Part shown: one piece after another, positions 37,322 through 47,612 of the stretch | Layout: every line of letters begins with the position of its first letter | Numbering within the stretch: position 1 is the first letter of the stretch | DNA from: Mycobacterium basiliense | GTDB lineage: Bacteria > Actinomycetota > Actinomycetes > Mycobacteriales > Mycobacteriaceae | Length of the DNA stretch: 64,000 nucleotides | Direction of reading: 5' to 3' | Assembly (NCBI RefSeq): GCF_900292015.1 | Contig: NZ_LR130759.1 | Location: 3,968,001 to 4,032,000, forward strand | Notes under the pieces: generated by a model | The model's database searches: none | Told to the model about the DNA's origin: nothing | The model's input: only the letters and a program-made list of their open reading frames with translations | Made by a program: the position numbers and the translations under genes

Positions 37322-38974
37322 GTGTCCATGACCGCAACCCAATTCACGGTGCCCGCCGTCGCCAGTGCCGTCGCGGCCGCGATTGGCGACCGAGATCTGA
37401 TCATCCAGGGCGGCCGGCGGCACAGCTACCGACAAATCCTCGAACGATCTCGCCGGCTCGCCTCATACCTGCACGCGCAGGGCCTGGGCTGCCACACCGA
37501 GCGACCCGGTCTTGCCGGCCACCAGGTGGGACAAGATTTGCTCGGCATCTATGCCTACAACGGCAACGAGTTCGTCGAAGCCTTGTTCGCCACGTTTGCG
37601 GCCCGGGTCGCCCCGTTCAACGTCAACTTCCGGTATGTAAAAAACGAGCTGCAGTACCTGTTGGCAGATGCGGGCGCAACCGCGCTGATCTACCACGCCG
37701 CGTTCGCGCCGCGGGTGGCCGAGGTCCTGCCAGCTCTGCCCCAGCTACGGGTGCTGATTCAGATCGCCGACGGCTCGGACAACGACTTGTTAGGCGGCGC
37801 GGTGGATTACGAGTGCGCCTTGGCCAACAGCTCGCCCGCACCACCGCCGGTGGAGCCCTCACCCGACGATCTCTACGTCCTCTACACCGGCGGCACCACC
37901 GGCATGCCGAAGGGCGTGTTGTGGCGCCAACATGACATCTTCATGACATCGTTCGGTGGCCGTGATCTTTACAGCGGTCAGCCGGCCGAATCCGTCGACG
38001 AGATCGTGGCACGCACGACAGCGGGGCCGGGCACCAAGCTAATGGTGTTGCCACCGCTGATCCATGGCGCCGCACAATGGACGGTAATGACCGCATTGAC
38101 CACCGGGCAGTCGGTGGTCTTTCCCTCGGTCGTCGATCATTTGGACGCGCAGGACGTCGTACACACCATCGAACGCGAGCGCGTGTCGGTGCTAACAGTC
38201 GTCGGCGACGCGATAGCGCGACCATTGGTCGCGGCCATCGAGCAGGGCAACGCCGACGTGTCGTCGCTGGCCGTGGTTGCCAATGGCGGCGCGCTACTGA
38301 CGCCGTACGTCAAGCAACGATTGATCGAGGCACTGCCCAACGCGGTCGTCGTCGATGGCGTCGGATCGTCGGAGACCGGCGCGCAGATGCACCATCTCTC
38401 CACGTCGGGTGCGGTATCGACCGGCACGTTCAACCCCGGGCCGGATACCTTCGTAGCCGCCGAGGACTTGTCCGCAATCCTGCCCCCGGGCCACGAAGGG
38501 ATCGGCTGGCTGGCCCAACGTGGCCATGTGCCGTTGGGTTACAAGGGCGATGCAGCCAAGACCGCGGCGACCTTCCCGGTGATCGGCGGCGTGCGGTACG
38601 CGGTTCCCGGAGACCGGGCTCGCCATCGCGCTGACGGATGCATTGAGCTGTTGGGGCGCGATTCGGCAACCATCAACTCCGGCGGCGAGAAAATCTTTGC
38701 CGAGGAGGTCGAAACCGCCATCGCGTCTCATCCCGCGGTGGCCGACGTGGTGGTCGCCGGACGGCCCAGCGAGCGTTGGGGCCAAGAAGTCGTCGCTGTG
38801 GTCGCGCTGGATGCCGGTGCCGACGCCGACGCCGGGGAGCTGGTGGCGCATGCCGCGAAATCGCTGGCTCGCTACAAACTTCCCAAGGCGATCGTGTTTC
38901 GCGCGGCCATCGAGCGAAGTCCATCGGGCAAAGCGGATTACCGATGGGCGCGCGAGCAGGCGGCAACCGGCTGA
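37322..38974 (+). CDS. acyl-CoA synthetase, FadD19/FadD17-like
   Basis: 550 residues of the AMP-forming ligase family. P-loop YTGGTTGMPKGVLWRQ, A5 GVGSSETG, hinge and A8 block LLGRDSATINSGGEKIFAEEVE, and C-terminal catalytic Lys in RSPSGKADY. The TGGTTGxPKGVxWRQ signature is that of mycobacterial ligases acting on steroid side chains (FadD19 type), so a bulky cyclic acid is the likely substrate. GTG 37322 and ATG 37328 both follow AAAGGGGAAC; either may be used. Its paralogue is the 49495 ligase. A P450 gene follows 68 bases downstream with its own operator-like site. Confidence 0.87.
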   Translation: MSMTATQFTVPAVASAVAAAIGDRDLIIQGGRRHSYRQILERSRRLASYLHAQGLGCHTERPGLAGHQVGQDLLGIYAYNGNEFVEALFATFAARVAPFNVNFRYVKNELQYLLADAGATALIYHAAFAPRVAEVLPALPQLRVLIQIADGSDNDLLGGAVDYECALANSSPAPPPVEPSPDDLYVLYTGGTTGMPKGVLWRQHDIFMTSFGGRDLYSGQPAESVDEIVARTTAGPGTKLMVLPPLIHGAAQWTVMTALTTGQSVVFPSVVDHLDAQDVVHTIERERVSVLTVVGDAIARPLVAAIEQGNADVSSLAVVANGGALLTPYVKQRLIEALPNAVVVDGVGSSETGAQMHHLSTSGAVSTGTFNPGPDTFVAAEDLSAILPPGHEGIGWLAQRGHVPLGYKGDAAKTAATFPVIGGVRYAVPGDRARHRADGCIELLGRDSATINSGGEKIFAEEVETAIASHPAVADVVVAGRPSERWGQEVVAVVALDAGADADAGELVAHAAKSLARYKLPKAIVFRAAIERSPSGKADYRWAREQAATG

Positions 38975-38989
38975 GCTTGCCATATTGCC

Positions 38990-39008
38990 TACTGTAGTAA
39001 TTACAGTA
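38990..39008 (+). promoter_or_regulatory. TACTGTA-type operator, site 3 (best palindrome)
   Basis: TACTGTA-GTAAT-TACAGTA: perfect 7-base arms with five-base spacer, 35 bases before the P450 start at 39043, inside a 68-base intergenic gap. The upstream context ATTGCC is shared with site 6. This is the strongest copy of the set and defines the consensus. Confidence 0.7.
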
Positions 39009-39042
39009 TGATCTCCTACAGGGCTAGTGCGCTGGAGATCAG

Positions 39043-40290
39043 GTGACGAGTCAAGTTCATACCGCCGCCGGTACCGGCGACGATCACAGCTTCGATCCGC
39101 GCAATCCGTATCCGTTTTTCGCTCGAAAGCGAAAGGCCGGCAGCGTATTTCAAGGAACTGTCTTGGACTACTCAAAGACGCCCGAGTCCATGCGACCCAA
39201 GCGCGAGTTCTCGGCCATGTCGTTTGCCGCAGTCAACAAGGTCTTCCGGGATAGTCAGGTCTACACCTCCGAGACGTACGACACCACAATTGGCCTGTTC
39301 ATGGGACCGACCATCCTTGCGATGACCGGCACCAAGCACCGCGCCCACCGCAACTTGGTCTCCGCTGCTTTCAAGTCAAAGACGCTGACGCGTTGGGAGC
39401 CGGCAATCATCCGGCCGATCTGCAATGCGTTGATCGACGACTTCATCAACGACGGTAGAGCAGATTTGGTCCGGGACTTCACCTTCGAGTTTCCGACCCG
39501 GGTCATCGCCAAACTGCTGGGGTTGCCGGACGAAGACCTGGTGATGTTCCACAAGTGGGCCGTCCAGTTGATCAGCTACGCCGTCAACCACGAGCTGGCC
39601 TTCGAAGCGTCTGCGGCGCTCAAAGCATACTTTCTCGGCCAGATCGACGAACGCAAGGCCAAGCCCACCCGGGACATTATCGGCGATCTGGTCACCGCTG
39701 AGATCGCGGGCGGAAAGCTCAGCGACGAGGCCATTTACTCGTTCCTGCGCCTGCTCTTGCCAGCCGGGTTGGAAACCACCTACCGGTCCGCGGGCAACCT
39801 GCTCTACCTATTGCTCTCCCACCCAGAGCAGTTCGCTGTCCTAGCCGGCCATCGTGAGCTGATACCCCAAGCCATCGAAGAAGGGTTGCGTTATGAAACA
39901 CCGTTGACCACGGTGCAGCGGTTTACCACCCGAGACACCGAGCTGGAAGGCGTAGCGATTCCGGCGCGTTCGGTCGTCGGGGTCTGCATGGGTTCGGCGA
40001 ATCGGGATGAGCGGCGTTGGAATCGTGCCGAAGAATTCGACATCTTCCGCGAACACATCCCCCATATCTCCTTCGCGGCCGGCGAACATACCTGTTTAGG
40101 GCTGCACCTTTCGCGGCTGGAAACCCGGGTCGCACTTGACTGTCTGCTCACTCGGTTGACCAACGTGCACTTGATCACCGATGAAGACCCGCACATCCAC
40201 GGTCAGCCGTTCCGCTCCCCGACAGCACTGCCGGTGACATTTGAAGCCACGAAGGCAGGGCGCTCACCGGCTACCCGACGGCGGTGCTGA
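39043..40290 (+). CDS. cytochrome P450
   Basis: 415 residues, paralogue of the 25734 P450 (shared TYDTTIGL-type, FEFPTR, LLLPAGLETTYRS and IEEGLRYETPLT blocks). Heme loop FAAGEHTCLG with Cys351; oxygen-activation motif AGLETT; ExxR in EEGLRYETP. The GTG start has CTGGAGATCAG upstream. A basic C-terminal tail (KAGRSPATRRRC) is not present in the paralogue. Likely hydroxylates the same class of substrate as the first pair member at a different stage. No ferredoxin is adjacent. Confidence 0.88.
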   Translation: MTSQVHTAAGTGDDHSFDPRNPYPFFARKRKAGSVFQGTVLDYSKTPESMRPKREFSAMSFAAVNKVFRDSQVYTSETYDTTIGLFMGPTILAMTGTKHRAHRNLVSAAFKSKTLTRWEPAIIRPICNALIDDFINDGRADLVRDFTFEFPTRVIAKLLGLPDEDLVMFHKWAVQLISYAVNHELAFEASAALKAYFLGQIDERKAKPTRDIIGDLVTAEIAGGKLSDEAIYSFLRLLLPAGLETTYRSAGNLLYLLLSHPEQFAVLAGHRELIPQAIEEGLRYETPLTTVQRFTTRDTELEGVAIPARSVVGVCMGSANRDERRWNRAEEFDIFREHIPHISFAAGEHTCLGLHLSRLETRVALDCLLTRLTNVHLITDEDPHIHGQPFRSPTALPVTFEATKAGRSPATRRRC

Positions 40291-40384
40291 ACATCAGGAG
40301 CGCACGGCACGGCCCGAGCGCACCGATATTGCTGATCGGCCAATACCACTACCAAATCTCTGCAATTGATTTGTAAACGGTATG

Positions 40385-40449
40385 TATTCGCCCATTACCG
40401 CGCGCGAATAGCCACCCATGAAATCGTGCCAAAAGAGAATATTCGCCCA
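40385..40449. promoter_or_regulatory. TATTCGC repeats upstream of PE_PGRS gene
   Basis: TATTCGCCCA occurs at 40385 and again at about 40439, and its inverse GCGAATA at 40404-40410. Two direct copies plus one inverted copy within 65 bases upstream of the PE_PGRS start suggest a regulator-binding region; this is inference from repetition only. Confidence 0.3.
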
Positions 40450-40504
40450 GGCTGCATGCAAACATCGGGTAACACGCGTCCTTTTTTGCAGTGGGAGGTA
40501 GCAG

Positions 40505-42514
40505 GTGTCGTACGTAATCGCCGCGCCAGAAGCGTTCGCAGCGGTGGCCTCGGACTTGTCCGGTATCGGGTCGGGTATCACCCAAGCCAACGCGGCAGCG
40601 GCGGGCCCAACCACGACGATCCTGGCCGCCGGGGCCGATGAGGTGTCGGCGGCCGTCGCGGCGCTGTTCGGCGAGCACGCCCAGACCTATCAGGCGCTCG
40701 GCATGCGGTTGGCATCCTTTCACGAGCAGTTCGTCCAGTCGCTGACCGCCAGCGCCGGTGCTTATGCCGGCGCCGAGGCCGCCGCTGCGGCACCGTTGCA
40801 GGGCCTCCTCGACCTGATAAATGCGCCCACCCAGCTGTTGTTGGGGCGTCCGTTGATTGGCAACGGCGCCAACGGAGCACCCGGGACGGGACAGGCCGGC
40901 GGGGACGGAGGCCTGCTATACGGCAACGGCGGCGCCGGCGGGTCGGGCGGCGCTGGCCAGGCCGGTGGCGCCGGCGGGGCCGCCGGCCTGTTCGGAAACG
41001 GCGGAGCGGGTGGCGCTGGGGGTGACTCGATTGGCGGCACCGCGGGCGCCGGCGGTGTCGGCGGCACCGCCGGACTGTTGTACGGCACCGGCGGCACCGG
41101 TGGCGCCGGCGGCCTCGGTGGCGGCGGTATCGGTGGGGCGGGCGGTGCCGGCGGGTCCGGCCTGTTGTTCGGCTTCGGCGGCGTCGGCGGCACCGGCGGA
41201 TTGGGCGAAGACGTCGGCGGGGTCGGCGGGGCCGGCGGCAACAGCGGGCTATTCCAGCTGTTCGGCACCGGCGGCGCCGGCGGCCTCGGCGGGCTTGCCG
41301 AGGGTGGAAGCAGCGCCGCCGGGGCCGGCGGAGCGGGCGGAGCCGGCGGGCTGTTCAACGCCGGTGGTGCCGGCGGCGACGGCGGGTACGGCCTCGACGG
41401 CGCCACCGGTGGGATGGGCGGCGCCGGCGGGGCCGGTGGCCTGCTGACCGGTAATGGCGGCGCGGGTGGCGTCGGCGGGCAGAGCGACGGGGCAGGCGGG
41501 GCCGGCGGCGTCGGCGGCGCGGGCGGGCTGTTCGGCTCGGGCGGGGCCGGCGGCGCCGGCGGCGCCAGCGCCGGGTTCAGCTTCAACGACAACGCGATCG
41601 CAGCGGCCGGAGGCGATGGTGGCGCTGGCGGCGCCGGCGGCATATTCGGTTCTGGTGGGACCGGCGGTGCCGGCGGCGCCGGCGAGATCAGCACGGGCGC
41701 CAACTCGACGGGCGGAGCTGGCGGTGCCGGCGGAGCCGGCGGGGCAGCAGGCCTGCTCGGGTCGGGCGGCTCCGGCGGCAGCGGCGGAACCGGCGGGCAA
41801 AGCACCGGCGACGGCTCAACCGCCGGGACCGGTGGGATCGGCGGCAGCGGCGGAACCGGCGGGCTGTTCGGGCCCGGCGGGTCGGGCGGCGCCGGCGGCA
41901 CCGGCGGACAGAGCAGCGGGGTCGGCTCGACCGATGCCGCCGGTGGTGTTGGCGGCAAGGGCGGTACCGGCGGGCTATTCAGCACGGGCGGCTCCGGTGG
42001 CGCCGGCGGAAACAGCGCTGACGGCGGGGACGGCGGTACCGGCGGGCTGTTCGGTTCCGGCGGCTCGGGCGGCGCCGGCGGCAACGGCATCGGCAAGGGC
42101 TCGGTCGGCGGGGACGGCGGCAACGGCGGCAACGCCGGCGCATTCTCCGGCTCGGGCGGCTCCGGCGGGGCCGGCGGATTCGGCGATAACAGCGGCGACG
42201 GCGGCGACGGCGGCAACGCCGGTCTCCTCTACGGCAACGGCGGCGCCGGCGGCATGGGCGGGACGGCCGTCTCCAGCGACGGCGGGGCCGGCGGGCGCGG
42301 CGGCAATGGCGGGCTCATCGGCAACGGGGGCGACGGCGGGGCCGGCGGGCTGAGCTTCTCCACAGCCGGCGGCACCGGCGGCGCCGGCGGCACCGCGCCG
42401 CTCGGCAACGGCGGCAACGGTGGCAACGGTGGCAGCGGCAACCCGGCAGGCGCCGGCGGCATCGGCGGTACGGGCGGGCTATTCGGCCAGAGCGGATTCG
42501 ACGGACTGTCGTAG
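40505..42514 (+). CDS. PE_PGRS family protein
   Basis: 669 residues. The PE domain (1 to about 95: [36 protein letters not shown]) ends before the conserved linker [16 protein letters not shown]. After this comes a PGRS domain of tandem Gly-Gly-Ala/Gly-Gly-x triplets to the end, with no C-terminal unique domain. PE_PGRS proteins are exported by ESX-5 to the cell surface; the YxxxD/E export signal is expected at the end of the PE domain. The GTG start follows GGGAGGTAG. It converges with a second PE_PGRS gene and splits the surrounding lipid-catabolic cluster. Confidence 0.93.
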   Translation: MSYVIAAPEAFAAVASDLSGIGSGITQANAAAAGPTTTILAAGADEVSAAVAALFGEHAQTYQALGMRLASFHEQFVQSLTASAGAYAGAEAAAAAPLQGLLDLINAPTQLLLGRPLIGNGANGAPGTGQAGGDGGLLYGNGGAGGSGGAGQAGGAGGAAGLFGNGGAGGAGGDSIGGTAGAGGVGGTAGLLYGTGGTGGAGGLGGGGIGGAGGAGGSGLLFGFGGVGGTGGLGEDVGGVGGAGGNSGLFQLFGTGGAGGLGGLAEGGSSAAGAGGAGGAGGLFNAGGAGGDGGYGLDGATGGMGGAGGAGGLLTGNGGAGGVGGQSDGAGGAGGVGGAGGLFGSGGAGGAGGASAGFSFNDNAIAAAGGDGGAGGAGGIFGSGGTGGAGGAGEISTGANSTGGAGGAGGAGGAAGLLGSGGSGGSGGTGGQSTGDGSTAGTGGIGGSGGTGGLFGPGGSGGAGGTGGQSSGVGSTDAAGGVGGKGGTGGLFSTGGSGGAGGNSADGGDGGTGGLFGSGGSGGAGGNGIGKGSVGGDGGNGGNAGAFSGSGGSGGAGGFGDNSGDGGDGGNAGLLYGNGGAGGMGGTAVSSDGGAGGRGGNGGLIGNGGDGGAGGLSFSTAGGTGGAGGTAPLGNGGNGGNGGSGNPAGAGGIGGTGGLFGQSGFDGLS

Positions 42515-42647
42515 CCGGCCGTCGACGGGTATTACCTCTTGCAGCGCCCACGGGGGCTGGAGTGGCTGGCGAGTCATTAGCAGGCAGCCAAATCAGCATC
42601 GTGCTGACCGGAAAGCGCCACCACCGACACGGCTGCCGGCGCGTGCG

Positions 42648-44363
42648 CTAGTCCGGACCGTTCGCACCGCGGGCGCCGAACAGGTAACCGCCGGTCCCGC
42701 CCGAGCCGCCGGTCCCGCCCTGGCCGGCTCCGGCACCCGCGCCCCCGTTGCCGCCATTGCCGATCATCTGGGCGTCGCCGCCATCACCACCAATACCGCT
42801 GCCCGCCGGGGCCACAAAGCCCGCCGGCACGGTACCCGCGTCACCGCCATTGCCGCCGCTGCCGTTAAAGAAGCCGCCACGGCCGCCGTTGCTGCCGTTA
42901 CTGGTCTGTAGGACCGTTCCGTTCGACCCCGGGGTTCCGGTGTCGCCGCCGGTGCCGCCCGCGCCACCATTGCCGAACAGCCAGGCATCGCCTCCGACGC
43001 CCCCGACCGCGCCGGCGCCCGCGTCGCCGCCCTGCAGGGCCGCCCCGCCGCCACCGTTGCCGCCGTTGCCACCGTTGCCGGCGTTGCCGCCGTTGCCGAT
43101 CATGCCGCTGCGGCCCCCGCTGCCGCCATAGCCGCCATAGCCGCCATGGCCATTGGTGGTCTGACCTATCGGGGCGCTACCACCATCGCCGCCAGCACCG
43201 CCGGTGCCGCCGGTCCCGCCGCTGCCAAAGATCAAGCCGCCGTCGCCGCCATATCCGGCGGAGCCGCCGACTCCGCCTTGGCCGCCGAACTGTGAACCGA
43301 GGAAGGTAACGGGCTGGCCGGCCCCACCGGTTCCGCCGTTCCCACCGGCTCCACCGTCACCGAACAGTCCCGAGTTGCCTCCGTTGCCGGCTACGCCGCC
43401 GACGACAGCACCGCTAGCGCCGTTCAGGGCGTTCCCGTTGGCCACGAAGGACCCGCCGTCACCGCTGTTTCCACCGGCCCCGCCGTTGCCGTAGAGCAAT
43501 CCGCTGTTTCCGCCGTGACCGCCGTTGCCGCCGACACCGCCGGTGCCGCCCATCTGGCCGGCGACCGTGCCGGCGGTGCCGGCGCCGCCGTCACCGCCAG
43601 CACCCCCGGTTCCACCGTGGCCAACGAACAGCCCGCCGCGACCAGCCAAACCCCCTGCGCCGCCGGCGCCGCCATCGTTGCCGGCGTTGAAGCCGGCCGC
43701 GCCGGCTACCCCGCCCGCACCGCCGGTTCCGCCGTTTCCGCCCTGGCCAAACAGCCACCCGCCGGCGCCGGCCTGACCGCCATTACCGCCCGCGAAGCCG
43801 TCTTGGCCGGTCGCCCCCGACGCACCTATTCCGCCGCTGCCGCCGTCACCCCCATGGCCGATGAGCCCGGCATTCCCACCGCTGCCGCCGGCTTGACCGG
43901 CCGCGTTGGTCCCGGCAGCACCCGAACCGCCGTTGCCACCATTGCCCCACAACCAACCGCCATCGCCACCGTTTTGCCCAGTGCCGTCGACGCCGTCGGC
44001 ACCGTCACCGATCAGCGGACGGCCGGTGAGGGCCTGCACGGGCGAGTTCACCAGACTCTGAAGCTGTTGCATCGGTGAGGCGTTTGCGGCTTCTGCGCTG
44101 GCATACTGGCCGGCACCGGCAGTCATCAACTGCACGAATTGCTGATGGAACAACGCCGCCTGCGCGCTCAGCGCCTGATATGCCTGGGCGTGCGCGTCGA
44201 ACAAACCCGCGATCGTCGCCGAAACCTCATCGGCGCCCGCGGCCAGAATCGCCGTCGTGGGTGCCGCGGCAGCAGCGTTGGCGGAGTTGATCGTCGATCC
44301 GATACCCGCCAAATCCGCTGCTGCTGCGGACAAATATTCCGGAACCGCAATCACATACGACAA
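42648..44363 (-). CDS. PE_PGRS family protein
   Basis: 571 residues: PE domain ([39 protein letters not shown]), linker [14 protein letters not shown], then Gly-rich PGRS triplets with inserted variants such as WLFGNGG. The start is TTG at 44363 after GGGAGGG and a T-run; this is unusual but the downstream residues match the family exactly. It is a close paralogue of the next gene, sharing most of the first 120 residues, which suggests recent tandem duplication. Confidence 0.92.
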   Translation of the reverse strand: MSYVIAVPEYLSAAAADLAGIGSTINSANAAAAAPTTAILAAGADEVSATIAGLFDAHAQAYQALSAQAALFHQQFVQLMTAGAGQYASAEAANASPMQQLQSLVNSPVQALTGRPLIGDGADGVDGTGQNGGDGGWLWGNGGNGGSGAAGTNAAGQAGGSGGNAGLIGHGGDGGSGGIGASGATGQDGFAGGNGGQAGAGGWLFGQGGNGGTGGAGGVAGAAGFNAGNDGGAGGAGGLAGRGGLFVGHGGTGGAGGDGGAGTAGTVAGQMGGTGGVGGNGGHGGNSGLLYGNGGAGGNSGDGGSFVANGNALNGASGAVVGGVAGNGGNSGLFGDGGAGGNGGTGGAGQPVTFLGSQFGGQGGVGGSAGYGGDGGLIFGSGGTGGTGGAGGDGGSAPIGQTTNGHGGYGGYGGSGGRSGMIGNGGNAGNGGNGGNGGGGAALQGGDAGAGAVGGVGGDAWLFGNGGAGGTGGDTGTPGSNGTVLQTSNGSNGGRGGFFNGSGGNGGDAGTVPAGFVAPAGSGIGGDGGDAQMIGNGGNGGAGAGAGQGGTGGSGGTGGYLFGARGANGPD

Positions 44364-44482
44364 AAAAACCCTCCCTGACTAGTGCGCTGACCCGACAAAT
44401 CGCTAGATGGCAAGCGACACCACGACAGCCGTTCGGTCCGACGACTGGAACAGGACCGACGTCGGTATCTTCGGCTCATCGG

Positions 44483-46186
44483 CTACGGCTGCGATGGACC
44501 GTCCGTCCCGCTTTGCCCGAAGAGCAGCCCGCCGTTGCCGCCGGTGCCGCCGGGCTGACCAAGGATTCCCGCCCCACCGTTGCCGCCGTTGCCCACGAGC
44601 TGGGCGTTGCCGCCTTGTCCGCCGTAGCCGGAATCGAACCCCGAAGGAAGCCCCGCCGGGGACGCCCCGGCGTCACCGCCGCCGCCGCCGCTACCCCAGA
44701 AGAACCCACCGACGCCGCCATCGCCCCCATCACCGGTCGCGATGACGACGCCCGCGTTGCCGGGTAGTCCCGTGATGCCGCCGTCAGCGCCGGCACCACC
44801 GTTACCCCACACAAACGCGTCGCCGCCGCGGCCACCGCTGCCACCTGAGCCGGCGTTACCAGCGGTATCGCCGCCGCTGCCACCATTGCCGCCATTCCCG
44901 CCGGCCCCGGCGTTACCGCCGTTGCCGACGATCCCGCCCTGGCCGCCCGAGCCGCCATAGCCGCCATGACCACCGGAGCCGTTGTAGGACTGGAAACCGC
45001 TCGGGGAGTCTCCACCGTCGGCTCCATCACCGCCGGATCCTCCGGCACCGCCGTTGCCGAAGAAGAACCCACCGTCGCCGCCGCGGCCCCCGCTGCCGCC
45101 ACCTCCACCGGCGCCCGCACTGAGTCCCTGAGTCGTCACCGACTGGCCGGCTCCCCCCGATCCACCGTCGCCGCCGGCACCACCATTGCCGAAGAACCCG
45201 GCGTTCCCGCCGGTACCGCCACTGCCGTTGAAGAAGGCACCGCCAGCGCCGCTCCACGCGTTGGCGTCGGGTACAAACGTCCCGCTGTCGCCGCTGTCAC
45301 CGCCATCGCCTCCGTTACCGAACAGCCACCCGCCGTGGCCGCCGTTGCCGCCATCTCCGCCGGCGCCTGCGGTACCGGATCTGGGGCCGAGGACGAGGGC
45401 GGCGGTGCCGTCCCCTCCGGCGCCGCCGCTACCAGCGCTGCCACCGTCACCGAACAGCAGCCCGCCACGGCCACCGGCCCCGCCAGTGCCGCCGGCTCCG
45501 CCGTCGTTGCCGGGATTGTTGCCAGCAGCGGCCATACCAGCCACACCACCAGCGCCGCCAAACCCGCCGTTGCCGCCATGGCCATAAATCAATCCACCGG
45601 CGCCACCAAGGCCACCGTTACCTCCGGCTTGGCCGGAGGCACCGACCGCACCCGCGGCCCCGTCCGCTCCGAGACCGCCATGACCCCCGTCGCCGAACAG
45701 TCCTGCAGACCCGCCGTTGCCGCCGGCCTGGCCGGTACCCGCCGCGCCAGAACCACCATTGCCCCCATTACCGAGCAACCAGCCACCATCGCCACCGTTG
45801 AGCCCGCTTCCGGCCGCCGCGTCGGCGCCGTCACCGATCAACGGACGTCCGGTCAGCGCCTGCACCGGCCCGTTCACCCAATCCAGCAGCCCCATGGGTG
45901 CCGCGTTTGCCGCCTCGGCGGCGGCGTACTGACCGGCGCCGGCGGTCATGAGCTGAACAAATTGCTGATGAAACGCCGTCGCCTGAGCACTCAGCGCCTG
46001 ATATGCCTGCGCGTGCGCGTCGAAAAGTCCAGCGATCGCCGTCGACACTTCATCGGCACCCGCGGGCAGCACCCCGGTGGTGGGGAGCGCCGCTGCGGCG
46101 TTGGCCGAGGTGAGCGTCGAACCGATATTCGCTAAATCCGTTGCCGCTGCCGCTACATACTCGGGCACCGCGACCACATAAGACAC
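44483..46186 (-). CDS. PE_PGRS family protein
   Basis: 567 residues from GTG 46186, which has GGGAGG upstream; the ORF extends seven codons further without family similarity. PE domain [19 protein letters not shown], near-identical [20 protein letters not shown] block, linker [14 protein letters not shown], then PGRS repeats. Paralogue of the preceding gene in the same orientation. Likely surface-exposed and ESX-5 dependent. Such repeats are prone to recombination and assembly error, so internal length should be taken with care. Confidence 0.92.
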   Translation of the reverse strand: MSYVVAVPEYVAAAATDLANIGSTLTSANAAAALPTTGVLPAGADEVSTAIAGLFDAHAQAYQALSAQATAFHQQFVQLMTAGAGQYAAAEAANAAPMGLLDWVNGPVQALTGRPLIGDGADAAAGSGLNGGDGGWLLGNGGNGGSGAAGTGQAGGNGGSAGLFGDGGHGGLGADGAAGAVGASGQAGGNGGLGGAGGLIYGHGGNGGFGGAGGVAGMAAAGNNPGNDGGAGGTGGAGGRGGLLFGDGGSAGSGGAGGDGTAALVLGPRSGTAGAGGDGGNGGHGGWLFGNGGDGGDSGDSGTFVPDANAWSGAGGAFFNGSGGTGGNAGFFGNGGAGGDGGSGGAGQSVTTQGLSAGAGGGGGSGGRGGDGGFFFGNGGAGGSGGDGADGGDSPSGFQSYNGSGGHGGYGGSGGQGGIVGNGGNAGAGGNGGNGGSGGDTAGNAGSGGSGGRGGDAFVWGNGGAGADGGITGLPGNAGVVIATGDGGDGGVGGFFWGSGGGGGDAGASPAGLPSGFDSGYGGQGGNAQLVGNGGNGGAGILGQPGGTGGNGGLLFGQSGTDGPSQP

Positions 46187-46415
46187 TAAGAAAACCTCCC
46201 AGAACATGGGACTGCTCGGCCGTCGCCCGCTGGGGCAACCGACACGCTAGATACGAAGTGGATGCTAGTGGACCTCGGCGCACGATCTCGTAGATTTGGC
46301 GAAATCCATATTGATTAGCAATAGTTTGCGCAGGCATGCGACCCGCGACGCCGACACACCGCTCGCCGGCACTGCCGCCAACGCGTTCACCGTATCGGGG
46401 CTCGAGGATTCCAAT

Positions 46416-47597
46416 TCACGTTGCGCGCGAGTAGTTTGGCTTGCCCAGCCCAAGAACGTGCTCGGCGATCATGTTGCGAAATACCTCAAGGGTGCCGCCG
46501 TAGATTCCCACCAGCGGGGCGAACCGGTAGACGTACTCGGCGGCGCCGTCGTCGGCCGCACCGTCGGCCCCGAACGGCAGTGCGGCGCCGGTGCCGAGAA
46601 GATCCATCAGGTCGGGCGAAACGTCGCGCATCGTTTGTGCGATGGCGACCCGCCCGAAGATGCTTGGCGCGGATAGCGCCGCCTCCATCCGGGCGATGCT
46701 GCGGCCTAATCGATACGCCACCGAGCCATCGTCGATCAGACGACGCCCGTCAGGATCTGGCACAGTCGACCGCGCCGCGGCGCGGTCGACCGCTTCGGCC
46801 AGGAAACCGGCCTGGTGCATCATGATCGAATTGTCTTGCAATCCATCGGGTGCCGCCGCAACCGCGCCGTGCTCGACATTGAGTGGCTCGCGCAGCACCG
46901 TCCAGCCGCCGTTGACATCGCCCAACCGATATTTGTCGTCGACTCGGACGTCGGTGTAATAGACGATGTTGGTGCGGTCACCATCCACGGTCCGGATGCC
47001 CTGAATCTCGATACCCGGAGAGTCCAGCGGAACAAGAAACATGGTCAAGCTCTTATGTTTTCGCGCATCAGGGTCCGTGTTGGTGATCAGGAACACGTAC
47101 TGGCAGTTGTGCGCTCCCGTGGTGAACATCTTCGATCCGTTGATCAGCCAGCTGTCCCCGTCGCGTACCGCGCGGGTTTTGCAGGTGGCCACGTCCGATC
47201 CGCCGTCCGGCTCGGTGTAACCCAGGCACAGCCGCACATGCCCGCTGAACACCTTGGGTAGTACCTCCTCTTTGAGTGCGGCCGAGCCGAATTTCGCCAC
47301 CGACCGCGCCACCATGGCGGTGGTCCCCCAGGTCACCCACGGCACGTGCGCACGCCGCTTCTCCAACTCCCAGATCCGTCGTTGCGTCCGGCTGAGACCG
47401 CCCTCGGACTCTGGCTTCCATTCGGCTGCCAAATAACCTGCGGCGCCGAACTTCAGGTGGAGGCCTTCATCGAAGTTGTCGCCCGTCTCCCGGTCGTGAC
47501 GATGGACCTCTTCGGTGACGTGAGTGGCCAGGAACCTAAGCCCCTCGGCGCGGAAGGCCTGGTCCGCATCGGACAGCTCGACCCTGGAGAAATCCAT
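46416..47597 (-). CDS. acyl-CoA dehydrogenase, catalytic-type subunit
   Basis: 393 residues. Motifs YTEPDGGSDVA near 127, NGSKMFTTGAHNCQY, and Glu242 in LNVEHGAVA at the FadE26-type catalytic position. The C-terminal motif is IYGGTLEVFRNMIAEHVLGL. Last gene of the minus-strand operon that begins with the crotonase at 53196, 15 bases after its partner subunit. Expected to desaturate a ring- or branch-bearing acyl-CoA made by the FadD at 49495. Confidence 0.86.
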   Translation of the reverse strand: MDFSRVELSDADQAFRAEGLRFLATHVTEEVHRHDRETGDNFDEGLHLKFGAAGYLAAEWKPESEGGLSRTQRRIWELEKRRAHVPWVTWGTTAMVARSVAKFGSAALKEEVLPKVFSGHVRLCLGYTEPDGGSDVATCKTRAVRDGDSWLINGSKMFTTGAHNCQYVFLITNTDPDARKHKSLTMFLVPLDSPGIEIQGIRTVDGDRTNIVYYTDVRVDDKYRLGDVNGGWTVLREPLNVEHGAVAAAPDGLQDNSIMMHQAGFLAEAVDRAAARSTVPDPDGRRLIDDGSVAYRLGRSIARMEAALSAPSIFGRVAIAQTMRDVSPDLMDLLGTGAALPFGADGAADDGAAEYVYRFAPLVGIYGGTLEVFRNMIAEHVLGLGKPNYSRAT

Positions 47598-47612
47598 CGT
47601 TTGGCTCCTGTC

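Noticed and set aside
40762..42216. Long proline-rich minus-strand ORF (484 codons)
   Set aside because: It is the antisense shadow of a PGRS domain: GGC/GCC triplets read as Pro codons on the other strand. No RBS or domain.
43204..43494. Proline-rich plus-strand ORFs within 42748-45932
   Set aside because: Same effect opposite the two minus-strand PE_PGRS genes.
40505..46186. PGRS repeats as a CRISPR or minisatellite array
   Set aside because: The repeats are codon-phased Gly-rich triplets in intact ORFs with PE domains, with no unique spacers of constant length.
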